18,086 bases of DNA from an uncultured Eubacteriales bacterium (GCA_900548615.1 URKW01000038.1:1-18086); one strand, 5' to 3'; numbered from the stretch's first letter, positions 1-7,024 are shown. Made by a program: numbers and translations. Notes: generated by a model from the letters alone, not told the origin.

Positions 1-1162
1 CCTGGGCAAGCACTTCCCCGATAATATCGTTGCTGCCGGTGGAGACCCAGAAGGGTCTCGGCTCGCACTCGTTGCTGAAGTAGTTGACCACCGACCACGG
101 GTTGAAAATTTCCGTCTTGCCGAAGCGATAGCCGTCGTACCACTGGCAGATCTCATCATACTTATCGGCAGCACCGTAGTATTCTGCCATCTCCTTTACC
201 TCGTCAGCGGTGAAGCCGAAGTAGGCGCTGTACTTGTTGTCCAGCACGGAGTTGATGGACAGGTTGTTCATCCCACTGAAGATGCTCTCCTTGGCCACCC
301 GCAGGATACCAGTGAGGAAGCCGAAGGACAGGTGCTGGTTATCCTTGAACCCGCCGGAAAACAGATTCCGCATAAACCGGATGACCTTGTCGTAGTAGTC
401 CTTCTGGTAGCCCTGCTGGCTGGGTGTGTCGTATTCATCGATGATGATAATGGGCGCAATGCCATAGTGCTTGTGCAGCATAGCGGACAGGTCCAGCAGC
501 GCCGACGCCAGTTCCACCTCGCTGACCTTGCCGTCCGCCAGCTTTTCATACGCCTTTTTGCTGTACTCGTCGCATTTGTTGCTGGTCAGCAGCTCTTTGT
601 GCCGCCGGGTCTCCTTTGCGAAAATGTCCCGGATGGCCGCAAAGGTCTCCTCCCAAGTGTCGAACTTCACATCCTTGAAGGTCAGGAAGATCACAGGGTA
701 CTTGCCCTGATAATCCTGGTACTTCTGGCCGCAGGCCCAGATCTTCTTATCCTGGAAGTAGACGGAGGTATCCTTGTCGCTCTTTTCAAAGTAGGTGCGC
801 AGCATATCCATATTCAGCGTCTTGCCGAAGCGGCGGGGACGGGTGAACAGCGTCACCATCGGGCGCTCGTCGATGAAATCCTTGATCATCATCGTCTTGT
901 CGATGTAGTAGTATTCCGACGAGGCAAGGCAGTAGTTGGACACACCGATGGGCAGGGGCAGCTTCGGCGCACGCTCCGTTTTGCGGAAAGCACCCGTCTT
1001 GATCCGCTGATCCGCCGGCTTCTGCGTGTCAGCTGGAATCAGCCAGCGATTGCCCTGTTTTTTCGCACCGGCAATTCTTCCGGCATTGCAGAGCGTCGCA
1101 ACTCTTCGCTCCGTTATATTCCAGCGCACTGCTGCTTCTCTTACCGAGATCATTTCAGCCAT
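1..1162 (-). CDS. AAA-ATPase-like / DUF1703-type protein with N-terminal HTH, 3'-truncated by window edge
   Basis: The frame is open from the ATG at 1162 to the window edge (387 codons). GGAGG at 1171-1175 lies 8 bases before the start. Residues 4-45 form a MerR/excisionase-like helix-turn-helix ending in NRWLIPAD. Next come the AAA-ATPase-like hallmarks: a YYYIDKT segment (about 84-90), Walker A TRPRRFGKT (107-115) and Walker B IIIIDEYD (238-245). The end matches the WYDGYRFG and FNPWSVVNYF segments of the family. Family members are usually 500-580 residues with a C-terminal PD-(D/E)XK-like nuclease domain (DUF1703), which would lie beyond the left edge. These proteins are abundant in gut Clostridia and Bacteroidetes and often sit among mobile genes; their cellular role is not well established. 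The HTH fusion suggests DNA binding or self-regulation (inference). Family assignment is from remembered motifs. Confidence 0.88.
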   Translation of the reverse strand, partial: MAEMISVREAAVRWNITERRVATLCNAGRIAGAKKQGNRWLIPADTQKPADQRIKTGAFRKTERAPKLPLPIGVSNYCLASSEYYYIDKTMMIKDFIDERPMVTLFTRPRRFGKTLNMDMLRTYFEKSDKDTSVYFQDKKIWACGQKYQDYQGKYPVIFLTFKDVKFDTWEETFAAIRDIFAKETRRHKELLTSNKCDEYSKKAYEKLADGKVSEVELASALLDLSAMLHKHYGIAPIIIIDEYDTPSQQGYQKDYYDKVIRFMRNLFSGGFKDNQHLSFGFLTGILRVAKESIFSGMNNLSINSVLDNKYSAYFGFTADEVKEMAEYYGAADKYDEICQWYDGYRFGKTEIFNPWSVVNYFSNECEPRPFWVSTGSNDIIGEVLAQ

Positions 1163-1195
1163 AGGGGATACCTCCACGCATAAAATCACAAGTAC

Positions 1196-1224
1196 ATTAT
1201 ACCCAAATAAAAGAACAATGTCAG
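1196..1224 (-). promoter_or_regulatory. Promoter of the HTH-AAA-ATPase gene
   Basis: On the minus strand, CTGACA (1219-1224) is a 5/6 match to the -35 box. A 17-base spacer separates it from a perfect TATAAT (1196-1201). It points at the ATG at 1162 and gives a leader of about 25-30 bases containing the GGAGG site. Confidence 0.75.
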
Positions 1225-1263
1225 CAAAGTTCGGAACAATGTCGTTTCAAAACAGCATTGTTC
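1213..1263 (-). repeat. Three GACATTGTTC boxes overlapping the promoter (candidate operator)
   Basis: GAACAATGTC occurs at 1213-1222 and again at 1234-1243, exactly 21 bases apart (two helical turns). An inverted copy, CATTGTTC, lies at 1256-1263. The outer copies extend to a perfect 12-base inverted repeat, AAAAGAACAATG (1209-1220) and CATTGTTCTTTT (1256-1267). The boxes cover and flank the -35 element of the minus-strand promoter, as expected of an operator. The repeats are seen directly; the regulatory role is inferred. Confidence 0.6.
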
Positions 1264-1276
1264 TTTTTCTGCATAT

Positions 1277-1307
1277 AAAACAAGCGGAGGTCATAGGCCC
1301 CCGCTTG
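1277..1307 (-). terminator. Rho-independent terminator after tnpV
   Basis: Read on the minus strand, CAAGCGGGGG pairs with CCTCCGCTTG (10 pairs, one G-T) around a 7-base loop. TTTT follows at 1280-1277. It lies just after the tnpV stop at 1312 and insulates the AAA-ATPase promoter. Confidence 0.8.
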
Positions 1308-1311
1308 CTCG

Positions 1312-1683
1312 TTACCCGTATACAATTTCCTGCATCACGGCCTCGTTTGCCCGATGTCGGATGCCGTTCATCTTCCGCACCCACGACTGCGGTTCGCTGG
1401 CCTTCAACCTCTCCGTCACACCCTCGGCATCTGCGTATTGTTCTACCAGCCGAAGAAAGAGTTCCTGCGCTTGCTCCTCGATGTCTGCAAGGTGCCCGTC
1501 CAGCGTCCCGGCGGTCAGCAGGTTATAATACAGCACCCGGTGGTGCTCCTTCAGATAAACTCGCCGCCGCTGCCCGTAAACGCCAATGGGGCGTTCTTCT
1601 TCGGGCGGTAAGCAAACATCTGGCAGGCAGTAGTCGCCCTGCCTTGTGTAAGTGCCACCCAACTGCTCAAATAGTGATTCCAT
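1312..1683 (-). CDS. tnpV: TnpV, transposon-encoded protein
   Basis: This 123-residue protein matches the TnpV family from Tn4451-like and other clostridial integrative elements. It opens with MESLFEQLGGTYT, has YLKEHHRVLYYNLLTAGTL in the middle, and ends with the family signature of a WVRKMN segment, IRHRANE and MQEIVY. Length equals the usual full length of about 120-125 residues. The start at 1683 is chosen because GGAGG (about 1691-1695) sits 7 bases before it; an in-frame ATG at 1698 has no such site. Biochemical function is unknown; the family marks mobile elements. Neighbours are a small HTH protein upstream and a terminator downstream. No recombinase is in the window, so this is probably part of, or left over from, a larger element. 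Confidence 0.88.
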   Translation of the reverse strand: MESLFEQLGGTYTRQGDYCLPDVCLPPEEERPIGVYGQRRRVYLKEHHRVLYYNLLTAGTLDGHLADIEEQAQELFLRLVEQYADAEGVTERLKASEPQSWVRKMNGIRHRANEAVMQEIVYG

Positions 1684-1732
1684 ATGTGATCCTCCCATTC
1701 AAAATTTCCCCGGCAGGTCTGCAACGCAAAAT

Positions 1733-1778
1733 GCACCCGCCTTTCGGTTACAGTCTACCAAAACCGAAAGGCAGGTGC
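1733..1778 (-). terminator. Long hairpin between the HTH gene and tnpV (terminator or attenuator)
   Basis: Arms 1733-1749 and 1762-1778 are 17 bases each with one mismatch, around a 12-base loop. On the minus strand the stem is followed by ATTTT. It sits after the HTH gene (stop at 1805) and about 50 bases before the tnpV start. It can end the HTH transcript or attenuate read-through into tnpV. Confidence 0.65.
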
Positions 1779-1804
1779 GAGTGTGCGAATTTCTGAATCG
1801 CACA

Positions 1805-2044
1805 TTATTTCTTCATCTTTCTGCTGAATTCATTCAGCGTCTGGATATGCCAGAGGCTTTTACGGGTAATGGAGTGAAAGGTCAGAGAGCAGAAGAAGTC
1901 AACGAGAAAGATCTTTGGAATGCAGAACTTCAGCCCCTTCTGGAAGGCTTTCAGTGACCCACGGCTGCACCAGTTGTGAACGGTGGTCAGGGTGTAGCCG
2001 GTCAGGGTCACCACATCCTTTACCGTGACCACATCCGGGTACAC
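1805..2044 (-). CDS. Small helix-turn-helix (excisionase/MerR-like) DNA-binding protein
   Basis: This 79-residue protein has an N-terminal winged-HTH-like unit: VTVKDVVTLTGYTLTTVHNW, then a RGSLKAFQKG wing and FCIPKIFLVDFF, the IPK segment typical of clostridial element-borne HTH proteins. The basic C-terminus (TRKSLWHIQTLNEFSRK) may be a second contact surface. No ATG is available: the frame runs back to the stop codon of the MBL gene, and the only usable start is GTG at 2044, without a clear ribosome binding site. Translation could therefore be coupled to the upstream gene, or the 5' end may have been lost. Such proteins usually control excision or transfer of integrative elements. That role fits the adjacent TnpV but is inferred. 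Confidence 0.68.
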   Translation of the reverse strand: MYPDVVTVKDVVTLTGYTLTTVHNWCSRGSLKAFQKGLKFCIPKIFLVDFFCSLTFHSITRKSLWHIQTLNEFSRKMKK

Positions 2045-2089
2045 AGCGATGCGAGACCTATGATCAAGGGGGCTCTGAATCGAGCGGCT

Positions 2090-2857
2090 TTACAGCTCGA
2101 TCCTCTGCTCCGGCTCCCACAAAGCCTGCACGCTTTCAAAGTCCCTGCTGTACTTCGTCAGGCACTGGCGGGTCAACGTCCGCAGGGAAATGGAATCCTC
2201 CCCGGCAAAGGGGATATGGTACAGCACAACCTGCGGCGGCGTCCACCGGCTCAACAGCGCACGGCCCGCCGGGTCGTAGAAAAACAGCGGATTAACGAAC
2301 ACCGCACGGGGCCGGATATCCGCTATAGCGTCATAATAAGAGGGATCGTTCCAGTCGCAGTCCCCGGTGATAAGATAGTGCTGGCCGTGTACCGTCAGCA
2401 GCAGGCAGAGGCAGTCCAGATGGGCGAACATCTCCCCCTCGTGGGGGGTAGACAGCGCCGTGAGATAGACCTCCGGCGCCAGCAGATACGTGTGGCGCTG
2501 TCCACGGTGCAGGTCTGCCTGCCACCACGGGATATGCCGGGCCGTCATGTCCGCCGTCAAGGCGTCCTGCGCCGGGCCATCCTTGCTGCGGGGCGGCAGC
2601 AGCACACGGCGAACGCGGTTGGCCTGAAGATACGCCTGCGTCAGAGCAGGCGACCAGTGATCCGGATGGTCATGGGTGAACAGCAGAAAATCCGCGTCAC
2701 GAAACGGCCCCTCTCCCCGCAGCATTTGATCCAGCATCGCCTGCGGAACGGGGCTGAAGGGGTATTGGCTACTGTGGTGCAGGCCGTCGATCAGAAATCG
2801 AATGCCGTCAATTTCCAGCAGAATACCCGCGTTGGCGATCAGTGTGGCGTGCGTCAT
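2090..2857 (-). CDS. MBL-fold metallo-hydrolase (UlaG-like superfamily)
   Basis: This 255-residue protein carries the metal-binding motif HxHxDH as THDHPDHW (H62, H64, D66, H67). It also has STPHEG, a second metal region LITGDCDW, and a late His in YHIPF. The layout and length fit compact UlaG-type MBL proteins (lactonases and phosphodiesterases); the substrate cannot be told. The start at 2857 is supported by AGGAG 7-8 bases upstream (GAAAGGAGAACGCTTATG). It is divergent from the ATPase-LacI gene across a 153-base gap, so the two could share control. A link to the downstream sugar pathway is possible but unsupported. The last base of its stop lies 45 bases from the small HTH gene. Confidence 0.87.
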   Translation of the reverse strand: MTHATLIANAGILLEIDGIRFLIDGLHHSSQYPFSPVPQAMLDQMLRGEGPFRDADFLLFTHDHPDHWSPALTQAYLQANRVRRVLLPPRSKDGPAQDALTADMTARHIPWWQADLHRGQRHTYLLAPEVYLTALSTPHEGEMFAHLDCLCLLLTVHGQHYLITGDCDWNDPSYYDAIADIRPRAVFVNPLFFYDPAGRALLSRWTPPQVVLYHIPFAGEDSISLRTLTRQCLTKYSRDFESVQALWEPEQRIEL

Positions 2858-2886
2858 AAGCGTTCTCCTTTCAATGGGGTCACACC

Positions 2887-2905
2887 GCGCGAAATAGCGC
2901 GAAAT
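2887..2905. repeat. Tandem GCGCGAAAT direct repeat in the divergent promoter region
   Basis: GCGCGAAAT occurs at 2887-2895 and 2897-2905, 10 bases apart (one helical turn). It lies between the MBL start (2857) and the plus-strand promoter -35 box (2912). The position fits an activator or repressor site for either divergent gene. Only the repeat itself is seen. Confidence 0.45.
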
Positions 2906-2911
2906 GTTCAG

Positions 2912-2940
2912 TTGACTTTTATGTTTTTCAAGGGTATACT
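2912..2940 (+). promoter_or_regulatory. Sigma-A-type promoter of the ATPase-LacI gene
   Basis: TTGACT (2912-2917), a 17-base spacer and TATACT (2935-2940) give a near-consensus promoter. Its start point would fall near 2947, about 64 bases before the GTG start at 3011. Confidence 0.78.
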
Positions 2941-3010
2941 CGAATTATTATGTGCGAATATAGCAAGCAGAAGCAACGGATATGCGGGAATAAGAGAGAG
3001 GGCAAACAGT

Positions 3011-5449
3011 GTGAAGCTGAGGGGAGTCATACGATATAAACCTGTCGGGGCGGCGGCGGAGCTGCCCTGCGGCAAGGAGCAGATTTCAGAAGCATACGGC
3101 AGCTATTATCTGGGGGCCGCCGTGCAGGAGCAGATGTGTACAGCACTGGAGCAGTTCTGCTCTCCCTCCGGAGGGGTATTGTACATACAGGGCTGTTCCG
3201 GCACCGGCAAGACCTGCACGATCGGCTATTTGCTGGGACTGCTGACGCTGCCGGAGGAGGACGCAAAGCCGCCCAAACGGCTGGCCGCCGCGTTGGCGGG
3301 AAAGGCGGCGGAGTACCACGTCGTAACCGCCGATCTGTCCGCCGCCGGAGAGTCTCTATGCGACATTATCGGACAGGCGCTGGACTGCACCACGGCGTTT
3401 CAGGTGGGGCCGGATATCAAGCGCACCAGAAGCCTGTATCAGCGCCAGCTGTCCACCAGAATGGACGCCTTTGCTTCGGCTCACCCCGGTGCCTGCCGTC
3501 TGCTGGTGCTGGACGGCCTAGCCGAATTCTTTGAAAGCCGCAGTGAGGACGACATTCAGGACGATCTGCTGTTCTATACGGCGCTGTGCAACATTACGGA
3601 AAAGAGTCCCCTGCGGATCATCGCCGGGGTCGACGCCCGTCTGTTTGACGAGGACAACGGCTGCCGTGCCCGGAAGACCTTGCAGCAGGACAGCGCCAAC
3701 ACCGCCCGCATCACCCTTGACAGCGCGGTGGTGATGGAGGTCTTGCAGCACTGCTGCATCCGAAAGAGCAAAACCCAGCAGCAGGAGATCGCCGCCTATC
3801 TGCAGCAGTTTGCCATGCAGTTTCCGGAGCTTCGGCTGCATCTGGCCGACTATGTGGCGGCGTATCCCTTCCACCCCGGTCTGATCACACTGCTGAATGA
3901 CTATCCGGTTCTGCGGGAGCTACCGTTGCTGGAAACGTTGTCATCTCTGGTGGAAAGCCGTCTGGAGCACGAATTGGCGCAGAACAGGCCCTCCATCCTG
4001 ACCTACGAGGATCTCTGGCGCAGCTGTGTACTGCCCATGGCAGCCGACAGCGCTGATCCGGCGCTTCACGCGGCGGCGGTACGCGCCTCGGAGCTGGAGC
4101 AGCGCATCGCCGCGCTGGCGCTGCCGGCGCAGGAAAACGCACTGGTGACGCAGGTGGTAAACGCACTGCTGCTGCGGCAGCTGCTGTTCCGGAATCCCGC
4201 AGCCACCGGAATGACGCCGGAGCAGATCCGGGACGACCTGTTCCCCGCCGGAGATACCGCCGTCATCCAGCACGCCATCACCGTAGAGCAATATGTGGAG
4301 CAGATATTGACGCGGATCATCAGCTTTTCGGCGCAGCCGCTGCTGTGGCTGGACAGCGCCTGCGGCTGCTACTGTCTGGCGGTGGAAAAGCGGGACAATT
4401 ATAACAAAAAGATCACGCTGGAGCAACTGTCCCAGCTCATCAACATCTCCCGCACCACCATTTACAAGGTCATCAACGGCAAGGGCCGCGTGTCGGAGAG
4501 CACCCGCGCGCTGGTGGAAAAGGCCCTGCTGGAATACAACTACGTTCCCAACTTCAACGCCCGGGATCTGGCCTATCACAAGACCTACCGCATCGGCTAT
4601 ATCGGCATGGCCCACTATGGCTCCACCTTTTTCTCCAAGCTGATGCAGGACGGCATCCGCAAGGCGCTGGCGGAGCTGGAGGACAACGGCTTACAGATCG
4701 TGTCCGCCATCTCCTACATTCTGGAGCCGCAGCAGCAGATCACGGATATCGAGCGGATGCTGCAAAGCGGCATCCGGGCCTTCATCATCGTGCCCTGCGA
4801 CCCCAAGGTGCTGGAGCCGGAGATCAAAAAGCTGCGGGAGCTTCACTGCGATATCATCTATCTCAGCCGCTACGTGGAGAAAAAAGACCGGGTGTTCGTG
4901 GGCATCGACTATCCCCAGAGCGGCCGTCTGGCGGCGGAGATGATGTCCAAGATGCTGCCGCAGGGCGGCAACATCGCCATCACCACCAGTAACTTTCTGG
5001 AGGACGACCTGTGGGTCAAGCAGCGGTACGACGGCTTTGTGGACTATCTCAAGGGCCGCAGCAGCTACCGTATTCTCGGCCTGTGGGACACCATTTCCGA
5101 CGAGAAAAGCGCCGAGCTGATCTGTCAGGATCTGATGGAAAAGCATCCGGATATCAGCGGCATCTATGATATCTCCTATAAATCCGAGGCCATTGCCCGG
5201 CGTCTGGTGCGGATGCGGCGAGATCAGGACATTAAGCTGATCGGCTTTGACTACTACGACGCCGTAAAGCCCTTTATCCGCTCCTCCGCCATTGACGTTA
5301 TCATCGGCCAATCCCTGCCGAATCAGGCATACGACGCGGTAAAAATGATGTTTTACCACCTTTGCTACGGCGTGCCGCTGGTCAACAAGGACTACAATTC
5401 CCGTCTGGACGTGATCGTGTCCAGCAACATGGATTACTTTGAGGGATAA
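3011..5449 (+). CDS. P-loop ATPase (DUF6079/PglY/BrxC-like N-terminal module) fused to a LacI-family repressor
   Basis: This is one unbroken 812-residue frame. Start GTG 3011 has AGAGAGAGGG (2993-3002) 8 bases upstream; upstream sequence in this frame is antisense to the MBL gene. Residues 1 to about 465 resemble the N-terminal ATPase half of DUF6079-type proteins: a RYKPVGAAAEL opening, Walker A GCSGTGKT (61-68), Walker B-like LLVLDG (D168), RIIAGVDARLFD (202-213) and YPFHPGLI (285-292). An IRDDLF segment and a final CYCLAVEK end the module. The usual Walker B glutamate after D168 is Gly169. Residues 466-521 are a LacI HTH and hinge (ITLEQLSQL, ISRTTIYKVINGKGRVSES, YNYVPNFNARDLA), followed by a periplasmic-binding-protein-like sensor to 812. 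No start codon with a ribosome site exists at the junction, so a true fusion is likely. Probable local regulator of the downstream sugar operon (inference). Confidence 0.88.
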   Translation: MKLRGVIRYKPVGAAAELPCGKEQISEAYGSYYLGAAVQEQMCTALEQFCSPSGGVLYIQGCSGTGKTCTIGYLLGLLTLPEEDAKPPKRLAAALAGKAAEYHVVTADLSAAGESLCDIIGQALDCTTAFQVGPDIKRTRSLYQRQLSTRMDAFASAHPGACRLLVLDGLAEFFESRSEDDIQDDLLFYTALCNITEKSPLRIIAGVDARLFDEDNGCRARKTLQQDSANTARITLDSAVVMEVLQHCCIRKSKTQQQEIAAYLQQFAMQFPELRLHLADYVAAYPFHPGLITLLNDYPVLRELPLLETLSSLVESRLEHELAQNRPSILTYEDLWRSCVLPMAADSADPALHAAAVRASELEQRIAALALPAQENALVTQVVNALLLRQLLFRNPAATGMTPEQIRDDLFPAGDTAVIQHAITVEQYVEQILTRIISFSAQPLLWLDSACGCYCLAVEKRDNYNKKITLEQLSQLINISRTTIYKVINGKGRVSESTRALVEKALLEYNYVPNFNARDLAYHKTYRIGYIGMAHYGSTFFSKLMQDGIRKALAELEDNGLQIVSAISYILEPQQQITDIERMLQSGIRAFIIVPCDPKVLEPEIKKLRELHCDIIYLSRYVEKKDRVFVGIDYPQSGRLAAEMMSKMLPQGGNIAITTSNFLEDDLWVKQRYDGFVDYLKGRSSYRILGLWDTISDEKSAELICQDLMEKHPDISGIYDISYKSEAIARRLVRMRRDQDIKLIGFDYYDAVKPFIRSSAIDVIIGQSLPNQAYDAVKMMFYHLCYGVPLVNKDYNSRLDVIVSSNMDYFEG

Positions 5450-5470
5450 CAGAATACGACACACTTTTCG

Positions 5471-5506
5471 TCACCGGACGCCAGCAGGCGTCCGGTGATT
5501 TTGCTT
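5471..5506 (+). terminator. Rho-independent terminator after the regulator gene
   Basis: TCACCGGACGCC (5471-5482) pairs perfectly with GGCGTCCGGTGA (5487-5498) around an AGCA loop, followed by TTTTGCTT. It separates the regulator transcript from the transporter operon. Confidence 0.92.
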
Positions 5507-5521
5507 ATCGCAAAATTCGAC

Positions 5522-5541
5522 AAATTAATACGTGTTAAATT
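5522..5541 (+). promoter_or_regulatory. Candidate LacI operator O1
   Basis: An imperfect palindrome (8 of 10 positions symmetric) centred on the CG of ACGTG, containing CGTGTTAAA. Its core is shared with the palindrome at 5741-5758, giving a consensus TTTAACACGTGTTAAA. A central CG within a 16-20-base palindrome is typical of LacI-family operators. Binding by the fusion regulator is inferred. Confidence 0.5.
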
Positions 5542-5700
5542 TCGACAAAATTCGTCCGTATAGGAGGCTGAAATAACACGCGCTTTTTCGGGATAATCGT
5601 GCTTTTTTCAAGAAATTACCATTTTCTTTGTGCAAAGTATCATATTTCATCCGTATAATCCGTGCGTTTTGTCGATTTTTTATTTTGCACGCAAAATTAC

Positions 5701-5729
5701 TTGACATTTTTATAACGCAGGCGTATGCT
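5701..5729 (+). promoter_or_regulatory. Promoter of the ABC transporter / glycyl radical enzyme operon
   Basis: Perfect TTGACA (5701-5706), a 17-base spacer and TATGCT (5724-5729). Start point would be near 5736, leaving a leader of about 120 bases before the binding-protein ATG. The palindrome at 5741-5758 directly follows the expected start point. The rest of the 5507-5858 gap is AT-rich with no coding signal. It also holds TTCGACAAA twice (5516-5524, 5541-5549), a reversed TAACACG half-site (5574-5580) and a half-site CGTGTAAAC (5817-5825). Confidence 0.75.
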
Positions 5730-5740
5730 TTTAATATGAA

Positions 5741-5758
5741 GTTTACCACGTGTTAAAC
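5741..5758 (+). promoter_or_regulatory. Candidate LacI operator O2 overlapping the transcription start region
   Basis: GTTTACCACGTGTTAAAC is an 18-base palindrome with one mismatched pair and a central CACGTG. It sits immediately downstream of the predicted start point, a classic repressor position. The same half-site appears at 5531-5537, and variants at 5574-5580 and 5817-5825. Confidence 0.65.
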
Positions 5759-5858
5759 ATTTTTTCAAGTCCTTCATTTTCCGGTATTTATGAATAGGTA
5801 TAAGAAGCGTTCACCGCGTGTAAACCTCAAAAAATCATAACAAATAAGGAGATCGAAC

Positions 5859-7007
5859 ATGAAGAAGTTTTTGGCACTGACTTTGGCCCTGCTGATGGCG
5901 CTGTCTCTGGTCGCCTGCGGCAGTCAGCCGGCAGCCGACGACAACCAGGATGCGGACAGCACCCCCGTCGACACCAGCAATTACGTCAAGACCGACTACA
6001 ACCCCACCAAGCCCATGACCAAGGGCATCAACGGCGAGGATCCCGCCAGCCTGGCGGACTTCAGCTTCACCGATGAAGAGCTGCAGCAGCTGAAGGACGG
6101 CAACTTCAAGGTCGCCATCGCCTATCACCAGCTGGGCGACCAGTGCAACGTGGTCAAGTGCGAAGCTGCCAAGGCTACCTTCGAGGAGCTGGGCATTGAA
6201 GTGCTGACCGTTACCGAAGCCCAGATGAACGACAACACCCAGTACAATCAGCTGGAGACCATCGCAGCCATGAACCCCGACGCTCTGCTGGTCATGCCCT
6301 ACAACCCCGACGTCTGCTCCCCCGTGCTGAAGAAGATGGCTGACGCCGGCACCAAGATCGTGTTCATGGAGAGCATCGCTACCGACTTCACCCCCGGTGA
6401 GAACTGCGTGGCTCTGGTCTCCTCCGACGGTTACGCCAACGGCTACTATGCCGCCACCATGCTGGCCGAGAAGATCGGCTACAAGGGTGTTGTGGGCGCT
6501 CTGACCTATGATGGCTTCCATCTGGTGTGCAACCAGCGTGACCAGGGCTTCCGCGATGGTATCGCCAACTTCCCCGAGATCACTCTGGCTGAGAGCCCCT
6601 TCACCAAGGAGGCCAACACCGGCTCCAACGCCGACTCCCTGCTGGCTCAGTATCCCGATCTGGCCGGTGTGTACGTTTCCTGGGAAGCTCCCGCCGAGTA
6701 CGTGATGGCTTCCGCCAAGGCTGCCGGCCGTGAGGATCTGCAGATCGTCACCATCGACCTGGGCGACACCTCTGCCCGCTCCATCGCCACCGGCGGTATG
6801 ATCACCTGCTCCGCCACCTCCCGCTCCTGGGATCAGGGCACCTGTGAGGCCTACTGCGCCGCCTACGCCCTGCTGGGCAAGGAGCTGCCCTCCACCTTCG
6901 TCTGCCCCGTGGCGCTGCCTGTTGACGCCCACAACCTGCTGGAAGGCTACTGCGCCAGCTACGGTCTGGATCAGGCTCCCGAGTGGCTGACCGAGCTGGT
7001 CAAGTAA
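5859..7007 (+). CDS. Sugar ABC transporter substrate-binding lipoprotein (CUT2/RbsB-type)
   Basis: This 382-residue protein starts with a lipoprotein signal peptide: positively charged MKK, a hydrophobic core and the lipobox LVAC with Cys20 as the lipidated residue. An acidic, flexible linker follows. The rest is a type-1 periplasmic-binding-protein fold (FKVAIAYHQLGDQCN..., a DALLVMPYNPDV strand-turn, IVTIDLGDTS), as in ribose/xylose binding proteins. The start has AAGGAG (5846-5851) 7 bases upstream. It is first in the operon, followed by its ATPase and permease. The ligand cannot be read from sequence; the downstream enzymes suggest a polyol or monosaccharide taken up without phosphorylation. 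A hairpin after the gene may keep its mRNA more abundant than the rest. Confidence 0.92.
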   Translation: MKKFLALTLALLMALSLVACGSQPAADDNQDADSTPVDTSNYVKTDYNPTKPMTKGINGEDPASLADFSFTDEELQQLKDGNFKVAIAYHQLGDQCNVVKCEAAKATFEELGIEVLTVTEAQMNDNTQYNQLETIAAMNPDALLVMPYNPDVCSPVLKKMADAGTKIVFMESIATDFTPGENCVALVSSDGYANGYYAATMLAEKIGYKGVVGALTYDGFHLVCNQRDQGFRDGIANFPEITLAESPFTKEANTGSNADSLLAQYPDLAGVYVSWEAPAEYVMASAKAAGREDLQIVTIDLGDTSARSIATGGMITCSATSRSWDQGTCEAYCAAYALLGKELPSTFVCPVALPVDAHNLLEGYCASYGLDQAPEWLTELVK

Positions 7008-7024
7008 ACCGGCAAACCCTCCTA

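Noticed and set aside
332..1183. Plus-strand open frame of 283 codons
   Set aside because: It mirrors the AAA-ATPase gene on the minus strand, which has clear Walker motifs, a promoter and a ribosome site.
1976..3010. Long upstream extension of the plus-strand frame that contains the ATPase-LacI fusion
   Set aside because: It is antisense to the MBL gene, low in recognisable protein features, and lies upstream of the promoter at 2912-2940. Similarity to the ATPase family begins at the GTG at 3011, which has a good ribosome site.
2950..3039. A 29-codon upstream frame starting ATG 2950 and overlapping the GTG start of the regulator
   Set aside because: It begins only about 3 bases after the predicted transcription start, has no ribosome site and no recognisable leader-peptide features.
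4382..4420. Possibility that the LacI part is a separate gene
   Set aside because: No stop codon, no start codon with a ribosome site, and no frame change at the junction; the frame is continuous.
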